This document shows positions 45,949-54,783 of a stretch of 64,000 nucleotides of DNA, one piece after another (position 1 is the first letter of the stretch; each line of letters begins with the position of its first letter). A program made the translations under genes and the position numbers. The stretch is from Deltaproteobacteria bacterium (GTDB lineage Bacteria; Myxococcota_A; UBA9160; SZUA-336), in assembly GCA_029261895.1 (NCBI GenBank), contig JAJDAK010000070.1, forward strand, positions 1 to 64,000, read 5' to 3'. The notes beneath the pieces are model-generated. The model was not told the DNA's origin and did not search any database. It was given only the letters and a program-made list of their open reading frames with translations.

Positions 45949-46970
45949 CCAAAAAAAGTTTCCGCCAAACGGCGAAAATCTTCGGGGACTGTTTTGGGCT
46001 CAGCCACCGCATCCGCCAATGACACGGCTACGATCTCACTACCCGATAGCGCGACCATCTGGCCAAACACGCCACGATGCACGAGCTCGGACGCATGAAA
46101 GCCATAACGTGTCGCGAGTACACGGTCGTACGCTGTCGGCGTCCCGCCCCGTTGCACGTGTCCGAGTACGGTGACGCGCGTTTCGAATCCTGTTTCGACT
46201 TCCATGCGTCGCGCGAGGTCGTGACCGATACCCCCGAGTACCACGTGGCCAAACTCATCCTTGCGATCACTTTGCGTTGTCTCAAGGCCGCTGATCTTCG
46301 CTCCTTCCGCTACCACCAAAATGCTAAAACTCCGCCCTTTTTCTGCTCGGCTTCTGACTGTTGCCGTGATTTCATCAAGGTTTACTTCATGTTCTGGAAT
46401 GGCGATGAAATCCGCGCCGCCAGCGAGTCCCGCATGTATCGCGATCCATCCTGCGTGCCGACCCATGAGTTCGACGACCATGACCCGGTTGTGGCTTTCC
46501 GCGGTGGTGTGCAGCCGATCGATGGCGTCGGTCGCGATCGAGACCGCGGTATCAAAACCAAAGGTGTAGTCAGTCGCGTTGAGATCGTTGTCGATGGTTT
46601 TCGGTACACCGACGACGGGCCACTGATATTCTTCGTATAAACGGGCGGCGACACCGAGCGTATCTTCGCCGCCGATCGCAACCAGCGCGTCGATTCCAAG
46701 ATCGCCCCAATGGGCGAGTAGCTTTTCGAGTGTCTCTTGATCGCGAAAGGGATTCGTGCGTGAGGTTCGCAAGATCGTGCCCCCCTGACGCAGGATTCCG
46801 CGTACATCGTCTGGGACAATGGGTCGCGACTGATTTTCGATCACGCCACGCCAGCCCTCAAAAAAGCCGATCACATCACTGCCGTGCTCTGCGGCGTTAC
46901 GAACCACCGCGCGGATGACCGCGTTGAGGCCGGGACAGTCCCCGCCACCCGTGAGAATGCCAATACGCAT
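45945..46970 (-). CDS. pfkA: 6-phosphofructokinase, pyrophosphate-type residues
   Basis: A 341-residue enzyme from the ATG at 46970 (MRIGILTGGGDCPG). The active site reads GGEDTLG (100-106) and PKTIDND (123-129), giving Asp103 and Lys124. ATP-dependent enzymes have Gly at both places, whereas pyrophosphate-dependent ones have Asp and Lys. MGRHAGWIAI and GHVQRGGTPTAYDR are present. It therefore probably uses pyrophosphate and can run reversibly (group III, Amycolatopsis-like), which awaits assay. The lipoprotein gene follows. Confidence 0.9.
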   Translation of the reverse strand: MRIGILTGGGDCPGLNAVIRAVVRNAAEHGSDVIGFFEGWRGVIENQSRPIVPDDVRGILRQGGTILRTSRTNPFRDQETLEKLLAHWGDLGIDALVAIGGEDTLGVAARLYEEYQWPVVGVPKTIDNDLNATDYTFGFDTAVSIATDAIDRLHTTAESHNRVMVVELMGRHAGWIAIHAGLAGGADFIAIPEHEVNLDEITATVRSRAEKGRSFSILVVAEGAKISGLETTQSDRKDEFGHVVLGGIGHDLARRMEVETGFETRVTVLGHVQRGGTPTAYDRVLATRYGFHASELVHRGVFGQMVALSGSEIVAVSLADAVAEPKTVPEDFRRLAETFFG

Positions 46971-47026
46971 GGCGCGCAGTCTCGCCCGCACCCGAGCGCT
47001 CCGCAAGCCTGTGTTAGGCTGCGGGT

Positions 47027-47611
47027 ATGTTGGACGAGACAATGCTGCTGACCGACCTACGCGCTGGCAAAGATGCGGCGTTTGAAGAGCTTGTGCGTAG
47101 CTACGGTCCTCGGCTGCTGTCGGTTGCGCGCCGTTTCATGAAAAACGATGAGGACGCCCAAGACGTACTCCAGGATAGTTTTATCTCCGCGTTTCGCTCC
47201 CTAGGCCGCTTCGAGGGGCAATCCAAACTTTCGACCTGGCTGCATCGAATCGTCGTCAATGCCTCGTTGATGAAGATTCGCTCGCAGAAGCGCCGACCGG
47301 AGACTTCCATCGAGGAGCTGTTACCCCAGTTTCTGGAGGATGGACACCATGTCGATATGCCTTCGCCTTGGAAGTCCAACCCGCATGAAGAATTAGAATC
47401 CAGTGAAACCCGAACGCTGGTTCAGGAATCTATAGGAAAGTTGCCCGAGTCCTATCGCACGGTTTTGCTGTTACGGGATATCGAAGGCTTGGACACGGAG
47501 GAAACGGCAAAGATGCTTGGTATTAGCAGCAATGCGGCGAAGATTCGCCTTCATCGAGCGCGCCTCGCATTGCGAGAAGTGCTCGATCCGCATATGCGAG
47601 GCGATGCATGA
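47027..47611 (+). CDS. ECF RNA polymerase sigma factor
   Basis: A 194-residue sigma factor. Region 2 has AFEELVRSYGPRLLSVARR, NDEDAQDVLQDSFISAFRSL and STWLHRIVVNASL. Region 4 has LPESYRTVLLLRDIEGLDTE followed by ISSNAAKIRLHRARLALR. It overlaps the downstream zinc-finger gene by ATGA, the usual sigma/anti-sigma pairing, so its activity is probably held in check by that partner. Confidence 0.94.
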   Translation: MLDETMLLTDLRAGKDAAFEELVRSYGPRLLSVARRFMKNDEDAQDVLQDSFISAFRSLGRFEGQSKLSTWLHRIVVNASLMKIRSQKRRPETSIEELLPQFLEDGHHVDMPSPWKSNPHEELESSETRTLVQESIGKLPESYRTVLLLRDIEGLDTEETAKMLGISSNAAKIRLHRARLALREVLDPHMRGDA

Positions 47612-47856
47612 CGTGCCAAGACTTGGCCGATTTCTTGATGGACTATATCGAAGGCGCGTTGCCACAGACACAGCGTGACGAATTCGACTCGCATCTCGGT
47701 GCTTGTCCGCCCTGCATCGAATACATGAAGAGCTACGAAGAGACGATTCGTATGGGTAAGACGCTCTGCGATCAACCCGATGCGCCGATTCCCGACGACG
47801 TACCCGAAAAATTGATACGCGCGATTCTTAGCGCACGGGCGAAATCAGCGTCCTAA
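47608..47856 (+). CDS. zinc-finger anti-sigma factor
   Basis: An 82-residue protein of the ZAS/zf-HC2 type. MTCQDLADFLMDYIEGALP, then RDEFDSHLGACPPCIEY gives the H-x3-C-x2-C zinc site. There is no membrane segment, so it is a soluble regulator rather than a transmembrane anti-sigma. It overlaps the sigma gene upstream and ends in a four-base overlap with the convergent oxidoreductase gene. Confidence 0.88.
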   Translation: MTCQDLADFLMDYIEGALPQTQRDEFDSHLGACPPCIEYMKSYEETIRMGKTLCDQPDAPIPDDVPEKLIRAILSARAKSAS

Positions 47857-49376
47857 CCCGTCCAGCGGAAGAAGGTCTTGAAGATCTTCTTCACCGTTGG
47901 TGTGAGTCGTGTTCTCGAGTACAAGCCGGCGGTCGCCTTAATGGCTTCGGCTTGCGTTGGATACGGGTGAATAATGCCGATGAGTTTTCGCAGTCCGACC
48001 TTAGCTACAATCGCCAACGTGAGTTCGCTGATCATTTCGCCGGCATGTCGTGCGACGATGGTTGCACCTACGATCTGATCGGTACCCTTCTTGGTATGAA
48101 CTTTCACGAAGCCTTCATCGTCACCTTCCGCGAGTGAGCGGTCGTTGTCTTTGAGTGGCACGCGATAGGTTTCGATCTCGAAGCCTGCGGTCTTTGCGTC
48201 GTGCTCGTACAGGCCAACGTGCGCGATCTCTGGCTCGGTAAACGTGCACCACGGAACCACCATGTCGCTGGCTTTGAGTCGGCCGAAGAAGAGCGCATTT
48301 TGCACGACGATTTTGGCGGCTGCATCCGCGGTATGGGTAAATTTGTATTTCAGGCAGACATCGCCCGCGGCGAAAATTTTGGGATTGCTGGTTCGAAGTT
48401 TTTCGTCGACTTCGACCCCCTTGCGAGCGTCGTACTTCACACCCACGACATCCAGCCCGATGCCTTCGACATTCGGCGCGCGACCCACACCGACCAAAAT
48501 TTCGTCAACCTCGACCTTATGCTCTTGGCCGTTCTGCTCATAGTGGAGGATTTTTCCTTCGGAGCTCCGTTCGACCCGCTGCAGTTTCGCATTGAGCACG
48601 AGGTTCACACCATCGGCGATGAACTGATCCTGCACGACCTTGGCCGCGTCTCCGTCTTCGCGGCCGAGAATATGCGGCCCCATCTCAAAGAGATGAACTT
48701 CGGTACCCAGACGTTGAAACGTCTGCGCCATTTCACAACCGATGGGTCCAGCGCCGATCACACCCAAGCGCTTAGGCTGCGTGACCAATGAAAACACAGT
48801 CTCGTTGTTGAGATAGCCCGCATCCTCAAGACCGGGTACCGGCGGCGCCGCAGCGCGCGCACCCGTCGCGATGACGGCCTTCTTGAAACACAGCGTGCTG
48901 CCATCGACTTCAACCGTATCCGGACCGCTGAACTTAGCCGCTCCCAGAAAGACATCGACGCCGATTTCCTCACTGAAACGTTTGGCCGAGTCATGTCCGG
49001 AGATATCAGCGCGGATCTTTCGCACGCGCTCCATCACCGCAGCAAAATCAACCGTGGCACCCTCAGGAACATTGATACCGAAACGCTTGGCATCACGAAC
49101 ATCGGCAATCGCGCGTCCGGATCGAATGATGCTCTTTGACGGCACACAACCCACGTTCAGGCAATCGCCGCCCATCAGGTGTTTCTCGATCAGCGCGACC
49201 TTTGCCCCGAGACTCCCGGCCACAACCGCCGTCACCAAACCCGCGGTACCCGCGCCTATAATCACAAGATGGTAGCGGTCCTGCGGTGTGGGGTTCTGCC
49301 AAGTCGGTGGATGGACGTGACTGAGAAGCGTCTTGTTGTAAGCGTCGTCCGGAACCAGTGTTGGTATTTCACGCAT
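47853..49376 (-). CDS. mercuric-reductase-like FAD oxidoreductase
   Basis: A 507-residue flavin disulfide reductase. Visible are HLVIIGAGTAGLV (FAD), GGDCLNVGCVPSK (redox disulfide), LGVIGAGPIGCEMAQTF (NAD(P)), IFAAGDVCLKYKF and, near the C-terminus, GIIHPYPTQAEAIK. There is no MerA-type C-terminal Cys pair or HMA domain, so true mercury reduction is doubtful. With TVP38 and arsS it forms a leftward operon often seen linked to arsenosugar synthesis; its exact reaction there is not known. Confidence 0.88.
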   Translation of the reverse strand: MREIPTLVPDDAYNKTLLSHVHPPTWQNPTPQDRYHLVIIGAGTAGLVTAVVAGSLGAKVALIEKHLMGGDCLNVGCVPSKSIIRSGRAIADVRDAKRFGINVPEGATVDFAAVMERVRKIRADISGHDSAKRFSEEIGVDVFLGAAKFSGPDTVEVDGSTLCFKKAVIATGARAAAPPVPGLEDAGYLNNETVFSLVTQPKRLGVIGAGPIGCEMAQTFQRLGTEVHLFEMGPHILGREDGDAAKVVQDQFIADGVNLVLNAKLQRVERSSEGKILHYEQNGQEHKVEVDEILVGVGRAPNVEGIGLDVVGVKYDARKGVEVDEKLRTSNPKIFAAGDVCLKYKFTHTADAAAKIVVQNALFFGRLKASDMVVPWCTFTEPEIAHVGLYEHDAKTAGFEIETYRVPLKDNDRSLAEGDDEGFVKVHTKKGTDQIVGATIVARHAGEMISELTLAIVAKVGLRKLIGIIHPYPTQAEAIKATAGLYSRTRLTPTVKKIFKTFFRWTG

Positions 49377-49379
49377 GAT

Positions 49380-50096
49380 CTACTCCGCCAGCGCTTGCTC
49401 TTGGAGCGCGCGTTTTGCAATTCGTGTAACAAAAATCGTGACCGCCAAGGTGGCGACCAAACCCAGACCCAGGACCGCATAGTATTCGGGGCCGCGGTCC
49501 ACGTCGGCGCCGCCAGCAAGTGCAGCGACGTCACCCAGTACTTTTCCGTAGTAGACAAAGAGCAACGTGCCAGGAATCATCCCAATCGAAGCTGCCACAT
49601 AGTTGCCCAGCGAAACCCGCGTAAGTCCGAGTAAGTAATTGAGTGCATTGAAGGGAAAGATCGGGCTGAGCCGCAACAGCGCAACAATCTTGAAGCCTTC
49701 GTTCCCAACCGCTTGATCGATCGCGCCAAACTTCGGACTATTGGCGATGCGTTCTTCGACCAAGTCTCGTGCAACGTAGCGAGAAACGATGAACGCACCC
49801 GTTGCGCCGATGACGGCAGCGATGAAGGTATAAACCACACCCGGCCCAAGGCCGAAGATCGCGCCCGCGGCGAGCGTCAGCACCGAGCCCGGGATGAATG
49901 CGATGGTGGCAATCGCGTATCCCAAAATGAAGAGCACCGGCCCCCATGCGCCCTGAGATTCGATCCAGGCCGCAAACGCGGGCACCTGATCACCGAAACG
50001 CGTTGCAAGATAGATCAATCCGCCCAACACCAAGACGATCGCGGCAATACGCGCCGCTCCGTCGCCGCCCGCCGCTGTGTCTTCTTCCGTGCTCAT
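49380..50096 (-). CDS. TVP38/TMEM64 (DedA-like) membrane protein
   Basis: About 238 residues from the ATG at 50096, preceded by GCGGAGG and overlapping the arsS stop as ATGA. Several membrane segments surround the conserved FIPGSVLTLAAGAIFGLGPG and RLSPIFPFNALNYLLG motifs of the SNARE-associated/VTT domain. It is probably a lipid scramblase- or transporter-like inner membrane protein. It sits between arsS and the oxidoreductase. Confidence 0.9.
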   Translation of the reverse strand: MSTEEDTAAGGDGAARIAAIVLVLGGLIYLATRFGDQVPAFAAWIESQGAWGPVLFILGYAIATIAFIPGSVLTLAAGAIFGLGPGVVYTFIAAVIGATGAFIVSRYVARDLVEERIANSPKFGAIDQAVGNEGFKIVALLRLSPIFPFNALNYLLGLTRVSLGNYVAASIGMIPGTLLFVYYGKVLGDVAALAGGADVDRGPEYYAVLGLGLVATLAVTIFVTRIAKRALQEQALAE

Positions 50097-51034
50097 GTAA
50101 TCGATCCTCCGCAACTCGACCCGGATCCCGCGGTGCAACCGAAACAGTGGTCGCCGGTTTGAATGGCTGCGCTGCTCAATTTTCCCAGGTCCTCAATTTC
50201 ATAGATGCTCCGATGCAGACTCGGAACCGGAAGTTTCAACGCTTGATTGAAGTCGCAATCGAAGAGCGTGCCATCGTATCCCACGGAGACCAGCGATCGA
50301 CACATCAGCTCAGATAGAGTCGCGGGGTTGAAGCTGTCCACGAGTGTTTGGAGATAAGCATCGTATTCACCGTGCCGTCGCAGTGCATCCGCGTATCGCG
50401 TGATCGGCATATTGGTGATCGTGAAAAGCTGATTAAATTGAATGCCAAAGAGGCGGTAGAGCTCCTCGCGATACTTCGACTCTAGCTCGGCCTGAGCGTG
50501 CGGAAGAAATGCGCCAACCGGATTGTAAACCAGCTGCAGATCCAAGCCCGAGTCGGACTGTCCGTACCCCACCGCGTTCAAGCGCTGAAGCGCACGCACA
50601 CTACGATCGAATACGCGGCGTCCACGTTGTTGGTCGACATTCTCCGCCGTGTAACACGGTAACGATGCGATCACTTCCACTTGATGAGCGGCAAAAAACT
50701 CGGGCAGATCATCAAAACCAGGTTCGAAAAGGATCGTGAGGTTGCAGCGATCCATCACATGACGTCCCAGCGATCGCACGCTTTCGACGAAATCACGAAA
50801 CTCAGGGTGGAGTTCTGGCGCACCGCCGGTCAGGTCGACCGTCTTAACCTGTGGATTGCGTTTAAGCAGCCACAGAACGCGTTCAAGCAGTTCGGAACCC
50901 ATTGCTTCAGTCCGCTTGGGCGAGGATTCAACATGGCAATGCTGGCAAGCGAGATTGCAGCGCGCGGTCAAGTTGAGCTGAAGGGTCGTGACTTCTGAAC
51001 GCGAAAGCTCATGCCTGAATGCTGGCATGCTCAT
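50093..51034 (-). CDS. arsS: arsenosugar biosynthesis radical SAM protein ArsS
   Basis: A 313-residue radical SAM enzyme that attaches the deoxyadenosyl group to arsenic during arsenosugar formation. The cluster motif is CNLACQHCHVESSP, with DLTGGAPELH after it and HCFGCTAGSGSSCGGSIT at the C-terminus. The last Cys pair region is where some homologues carry selenocysteine; here it is Cys (TGC), and the TGA that follows is the true stop because it overlaps the next ATG. No arsM was seen in the window. Confidence 0.93.
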   Translation of the reverse strand: MSMPAFRHELSRSEVTTLQLNLTARCNLACQHCHVESSPKRTEAMGSELLERVLWLLKRNPQVKTVDLTGGAPELHPEFRDFVESVRSLGRHVMDRCNLTILFEPGFDDLPEFFAAHQVEVIASLPCYTAENVDQQRGRRVFDRSVRALQRLNAVGYGQSDSGLDLQLVYNPVGAFLPHAQAELESKYREELYRLFGIQFNQLFTITNMPITRYADALRRHGEYDAYLQTLVDSFNPATLSELMCRSLVSVGYDGTLFDCDFNQALKLPVPSLHRSIYEIEDLGKLSSAAIQTGDHCFGCTAGSGSSCGGSIT

Positions 51035-51214
51035 TCGTGTGCCATAAAACCAGTTGTTTTCATGATGGTTTCATCAGCTACCTCAAGCCTTTGCTCCACG
51101 TTCTAGTACCTCGCCACGTCCATCGAATACCCATCATAGCCAGCCTGAATCGTTTCACGCTCTACTTCCGTCGAACTCGGGCCAGCATCGGATCCGCTAG
51201 AATAAGACGCTCAA

Positions 51215-51895
51215 ATGCTCAATTTGGTTCCAAAACTACTGGTTCTTGCCGCCCTTGGCTTGCCGTGCGCAGCTTTGGCACAGGTCCAGCTCGAGCGTCC
51301 CCCTGCCTTGGAAGACACGGCCACGATCGCCGCCCGTTGGATCGAGGGTCGCTTTCGAATGCCCGTGACCTGCCTGAAGAAGGACGGTACCCGGCTTGAG
51401 CTAGAGGAAGCGGTGGTCATTCGGCCCTCACGCACCGATGAAGTCAGCGTGCTACGCGCGACGTTCTTTGGTATCGATGCACCGGATATCGAGCGTTGTT
51501 ACAACACTGCGATGCAAGAGATTCCGGACCGACGTGGCACCTTGTACTTGAAGCGCCGCGGCATGAGTCGCGAAGACCTGGGACTGACGGACTTTCGTCG
51601 CGACGTACGCGATGGAGAAGTCAGCTTCGCAATCGAGCGTGGTACTTTGTCGGTCCGAGACCTCGCCGACCCAAACGCCGTAAGGCAGCGGATTGAATTC
51701 AAGCCGGGCAAGCACGACCTGGTCACGCGGCAGATTCTTTCAGGCTCAGATGGTGCCAAGCTGCTTGAGGATTGGTACGTGGAAGGTCGGAAACAGGGAC
51801 TTCGACTACGGCGAATCAAATTTAGCATCGATGAAGTCGATGCCTTTCAGTTCAACGCCTACTACATCGAGGATCCGAAGCGCAGAAAGCAATGA
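51215..51895 (+). CDS. secreted hypothetical protein
   Basis: A 226-residue protein with a signal peptide (cleavage near ALAQ). The mature region is alpha/beta without membrane helices: TIAARWIEGRFRMPVTCLKK, RGTLYLKRRGMSREDLGLTD. Two Cys (in VTCLKK and ERCYNT) could pair. No family is recognised. It immediately precedes the broken transporter gene and may be in the same transcript. Confidence 0.65.
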   Translation: MLNLVPKLLVLAALGLPCAALAQVQLERPPALEDTATIAARWIEGRFRMPVTCLKKDGTRLELEEAVVIRPSRTDEVSVLRATFFGIDAPDIERCYNTAMQEIPDRRGTLYLKRRGMSREDLGLTDFRRDVRDGEVSFAIERGTLSVRDLADPNAVRQRIEFKPGKHDLVTRQILSGSDGAKLLEDWYVEGRKQGLRLRRIKFSIDEVDAFQFNAYYIEDPKRRKQ

Positions 51896-51896
51896 G

Positions 51897-53204
51897 TTGA
51901 GGCTGATCGCACTTCCGGACCAGGTGTTACCCGCGCCCGATCAACGTGAGCTTCCCGTGCCATGGCGGCTCCGCGCGATGCTCGGACCTGGGATCATTCT
52001 CGCCGGCCTTTCCATCGGCAGCGGTGAGTTCGTACTTTGGCCACGTCTCACGGCTCAGTTTGGCTTCGACGTTTTCTGGGCTGCGTGGATCGGTGTGACG
52101 ATTCAGTTCTTTCTCAACATGGAGATCGAACGCTACACGCTTGCGACCGGCGGTGCAACACTTTTACACTGGGAGATCGGCGGACCCGTGACCGTTTATG
52201 CGGTGATTGGCTTGGTGGTTTGCGGCTTAGTCCTATCGCTGGGTCCGGTGGTGTATCGAACCGTGGAAGCGCTGCAGATTGGATTGGTGAGTTTTATCTT
52301 TCTGCTCCTCGCGGTGCTCGCATTTGCCGTGGTACGCGCGGATGCATTCACGGCGTTGTTCGAAGGCGCTATTCGCGTCGGTCACGTGCCGGATGGAATC
52401 GAACTTCCCCTCTTATTAGGCGCACTCGCATTCGCGGGCGCAGGTGGCACTGTGAACCTTGCCCAGTCGAACTATATTCGTGACAAGGGCTAAGGCATGG
52501 GTCGCTGGATCGGTCGCATCACGAGTCCGCTCACGGGTCGAGTCGAAGCCACGAGCGACGTGGGGTTTGTTTTTGATGGGACCGATACGGAATTGAGTCG
52601 ATGGTCGGTTTGGTGGAAACGCACCAACCTCGAGCATCTGGCGTCGTTCTACTTACTCTGCGTGCTCTCCCTCGCGCTACTTTGCTTGATCACATATTCG
52701 CTGCTTGGCGTGGGTACTGAAGTCGGCCAAGGTTTTAACTTCATCCGTGCGCAAGCCGACGCATTGGATGCGCGTTTTGGCCGCTGGGCATTCCACGCAT
52801 TTGTCGGTGTCGGTGTAGCGGTACTCTTCTCTACAGAGCTCGCGCTGCTTGATGCGGTAACCCGCGTGCTCGCGGATTTACTACGCATGCAATGGTTTCG
52901 CGGCCACGCGAAGTGGACGCTCTCAAAGCTCTACTTCACGGTGCTCTGGTCGCTGATCGCATTCGGCATCGTGGTTCTGGTGGCAGGCTTCAACAAACCG
53001 CTACTGCTGTTGATCCTCTCTGCCTCGCTCAACGCCTTCGTGATGTTCATCTACTCCGGCCTGCTGCTCTGGCTAAATCTACGTGTGTTCTCGGGCCCGT
53101 TACGTCCCTCGCCAATGCGCATCGCAGCGCTGCTTACTTCACTAGGATTCTTTGGCTACTTCAGTGCGATCACCATTCATGCGCAACTTCAGCACTTGCT
53201 CTAG
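51897..53204 (+). pseudogene. Nramp (SLC11)-like transporter split by an in-frame stop
   Basis: The two parts lie in one frame: 51897-52493 and 52497-53204, separated by a single TAA at 52491-52493. Part one begins at a likely TTG and contains ILAGLSIGSGEFVLWPRLT and NLAQSNYIRDKG. Part two resumes with GMGRWIGRITSPLTG. Relatives read RDKG-(Y/F)-GMG there, so a Tyr codon (TAT/TAC) to TAA change explains the break. The membrane pattern continues normally to the end (total about 435 residues). Otherwise undecayed, so it is recent, or suppressed, or a sequencing error. Confidence 0.8.
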
Positions 53205-53249
53205 TTGCACATCTCAAGACCCGGGCACCCGCGCCCGATAGGACAGGTG

Positions 53250-53585
53250 ATGTCAGATGTGCAAGGTAAAGAACGCCGCCGTCTCAAACGAGTGGTGCAA
53301 CGGATTCCTGCCCGATTTCGGGCGGGTTCGGTAGCCGGTCAGGGGCATATCAAGAACATCTCCAAGGAAGGCCTCTTCATTCGTACCGGTGATCTTCCCG
53401 AGGCCGGGCAGACCATTCAGGTCAGCTTCGAGGCCCTCGACCAGAAAGTCGATATCGAGGGCACGGTCTGCTGGACCACCGACCAATTTCCCGAGGCCAA
53501 AGACGCGCCTCCGGGTTTTGGTCTACGCGTCGATTCACCATCCAGAGACTTCCTGCATTTCTTCGAAAATCTGCTGCTCGGCTAG
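53250..53585 (+). CDS. PilZ-domain protein
   Basis: A 111-residue protein from the ATG at 53250, with AGGACAGG upstream. Features are GKERRRLKRVVQRIPARFRA (an RxxxR-like start), a weak PilZ D/NxSxxG-like site HIKNISKEGLFIRTG, and GFGLRVDSPS. The family binds cyclic di-GMP or acts as an adaptor (the TIGR02266 Myxococcus-type PilZ is similar). It is a single-domain protein with no partner nearby. Confidence 0.85.
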   Translation: MSDVQGKERRRLKRVVQRIPARFRAGSVAGQGHIKNISKEGLFIRTGDLPEAGQTIQVSFEALDQKVDIEGTVCWTTDQFPEAKDAPPGFGLRVDSPSRDFLHFFENLLLG

Positions 53586-53689
53586 CGTACAGCACCCTCG
53601 CATTCTGCGGCTCTTTTGCCGACAATCCCCCCTGCGGCCCTCTCCTCCCGATAAGGGCCCGTTAGAGTGATTGAGCGAAGGAGTTCTAA

Positions 53690-54739
53690 ATGCGCACCCC
53701 CAAAGAGTTTTTTCTACCGCTAGCCCTCGGAGCCCCGGACCCGCTGCGCGAGATTCCCGTGAAGCCGTCGCGGATGATCCACTTCTTCGATCCCTCGAAC
53801 CCCAAGATGGCCGCAAAAGTGCCGCAGATCGCCCAGAAGGTCGATGTGTTGCTCGGCAACCTCGAGGACGCTGTGCAGGCCGACCGCAAAGTCGAAGCGC
53901 GCGAAGGACTGATCAAGATCGCCAAGAACACCGACTTTGGAGATTGCGCGCTTTGGACGCGCGTCAACAGTCTCGATAGCCCCTGGTTTCTCGACGACAT
54001 GCTGCGTCTCGTGGGCGAGATCGGTGACAGGCTCGAAGTCATCATGGTGCCGAAGGTCACCGGTGCTTGGGATATTAATTTCGTCGATCAACTGCTCGCG
54101 CAGCTCGAAGCGAAGCATGGACTCACGAAGCCGCTGCTCATTCATGCGATTCTCGAAACCGCCGGTGGGGTATCTAACGTCGAAGAAATTGCAGGCGCGA
54201 GTCCGCGCATGCAGGGTATGAGTTTGGGACCTGCTGATCTCGCGGCTTCGCGTCGTATGAAGACCACTCGCGTGGGCGGTGGTCATCCCGGCTATCTGGT
54301 GCGCACCGATCCGGATGAAACCAATCCCGAAGCGCCGCGTACCACAGCGCAACAGGATCTATGGCATTACACGATGGCGCGCATGGTCGATGCCTGCGTG
54401 CAACACGGCTTGCTCCCCTACTATGGACCTTTCGGCGCAATCAATGATCCTACCGGTTGCGAGGACCAATTCCGTAACGCCTTCCTGCTCGGTTGTGTGG
54501 GCGCTTGGTCATTGCATCCGAATCAAATCGAAATCGCGCGTAACGTCTTTAGTCCACCCGTCGACGAAGTGGCCTTTGCGCGCAAAGTCATCGACCAAAT
54601 GGGCGACGGTACCGGTACCGTGATGATCGACGGCAAGATGCAGGACGACGCAACGGTCAAGCAATGCCACGTGATGGTCAACCTCGCGAAACTCATCGCC
54701 GAGAAAGACCCGGACATGAAGGCCAAGTACGGCTTTTAG
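53690..54739 (+). CDS. HpcH/HpaI-family CoA-ester lyase
   Basis: A 349-residue enzyme of the citrate/malyl-CoA lyase beta-subunit family. Motifs are [62 protein letters not shown] and [12 protein letters not shown], which contain the acidic residues that bind Mg. A malyl-, methylmalyl- or citramalyl-CoA substrate is likely. The start has AAGGAG seven bases before the ATG. The neighbouring transporter may share its pathway. Confidence 0.85.
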   Translation: MRTPKEFFLPLALGAPDPLREIPVKPSRMIHFFDPSNPKMAAKVPQIAQKVDVLLGNLEDAVQADRKVEAREGLIKIAKNTDFGDCALWTRVNSLDSPWFLDDMLRLVGEIGDRLEVIMVPKVTGAWDINFVDQLLAQLEAKHGLTKPLLIHAILETAGGVSNVEEIAGASPRMQGMSLGPADLAASRRMKTTRVGGGHPGYLVRTDPDETNPEAPRTTAQQDLWHYTMARMVDACVQHGLLPYYGPFGAINDPTGCEDQFRNAFLLGCVGAWSLHPNQIEIARNVFSPPVDEVAFARKVIDQMGDGTGTVMIDGKMQDDATVKQCHVMVNLAKLIAEKDPDMKAKYGF

Positions 54740-54783
54740 CTCGCAGCGTCCCTATTAAGACCCATGACTGCTATACGAACCCG

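Noticed and set aside
50093..50098. Possible selenocysteine reading of the TGA at the end of arsS
   Set aside because: Some ArsS proteins are selenoproteins, but here the expected position is an ordinary TGC and the TGA forms an ATGA overlap with the next gene, so it is a true stop.
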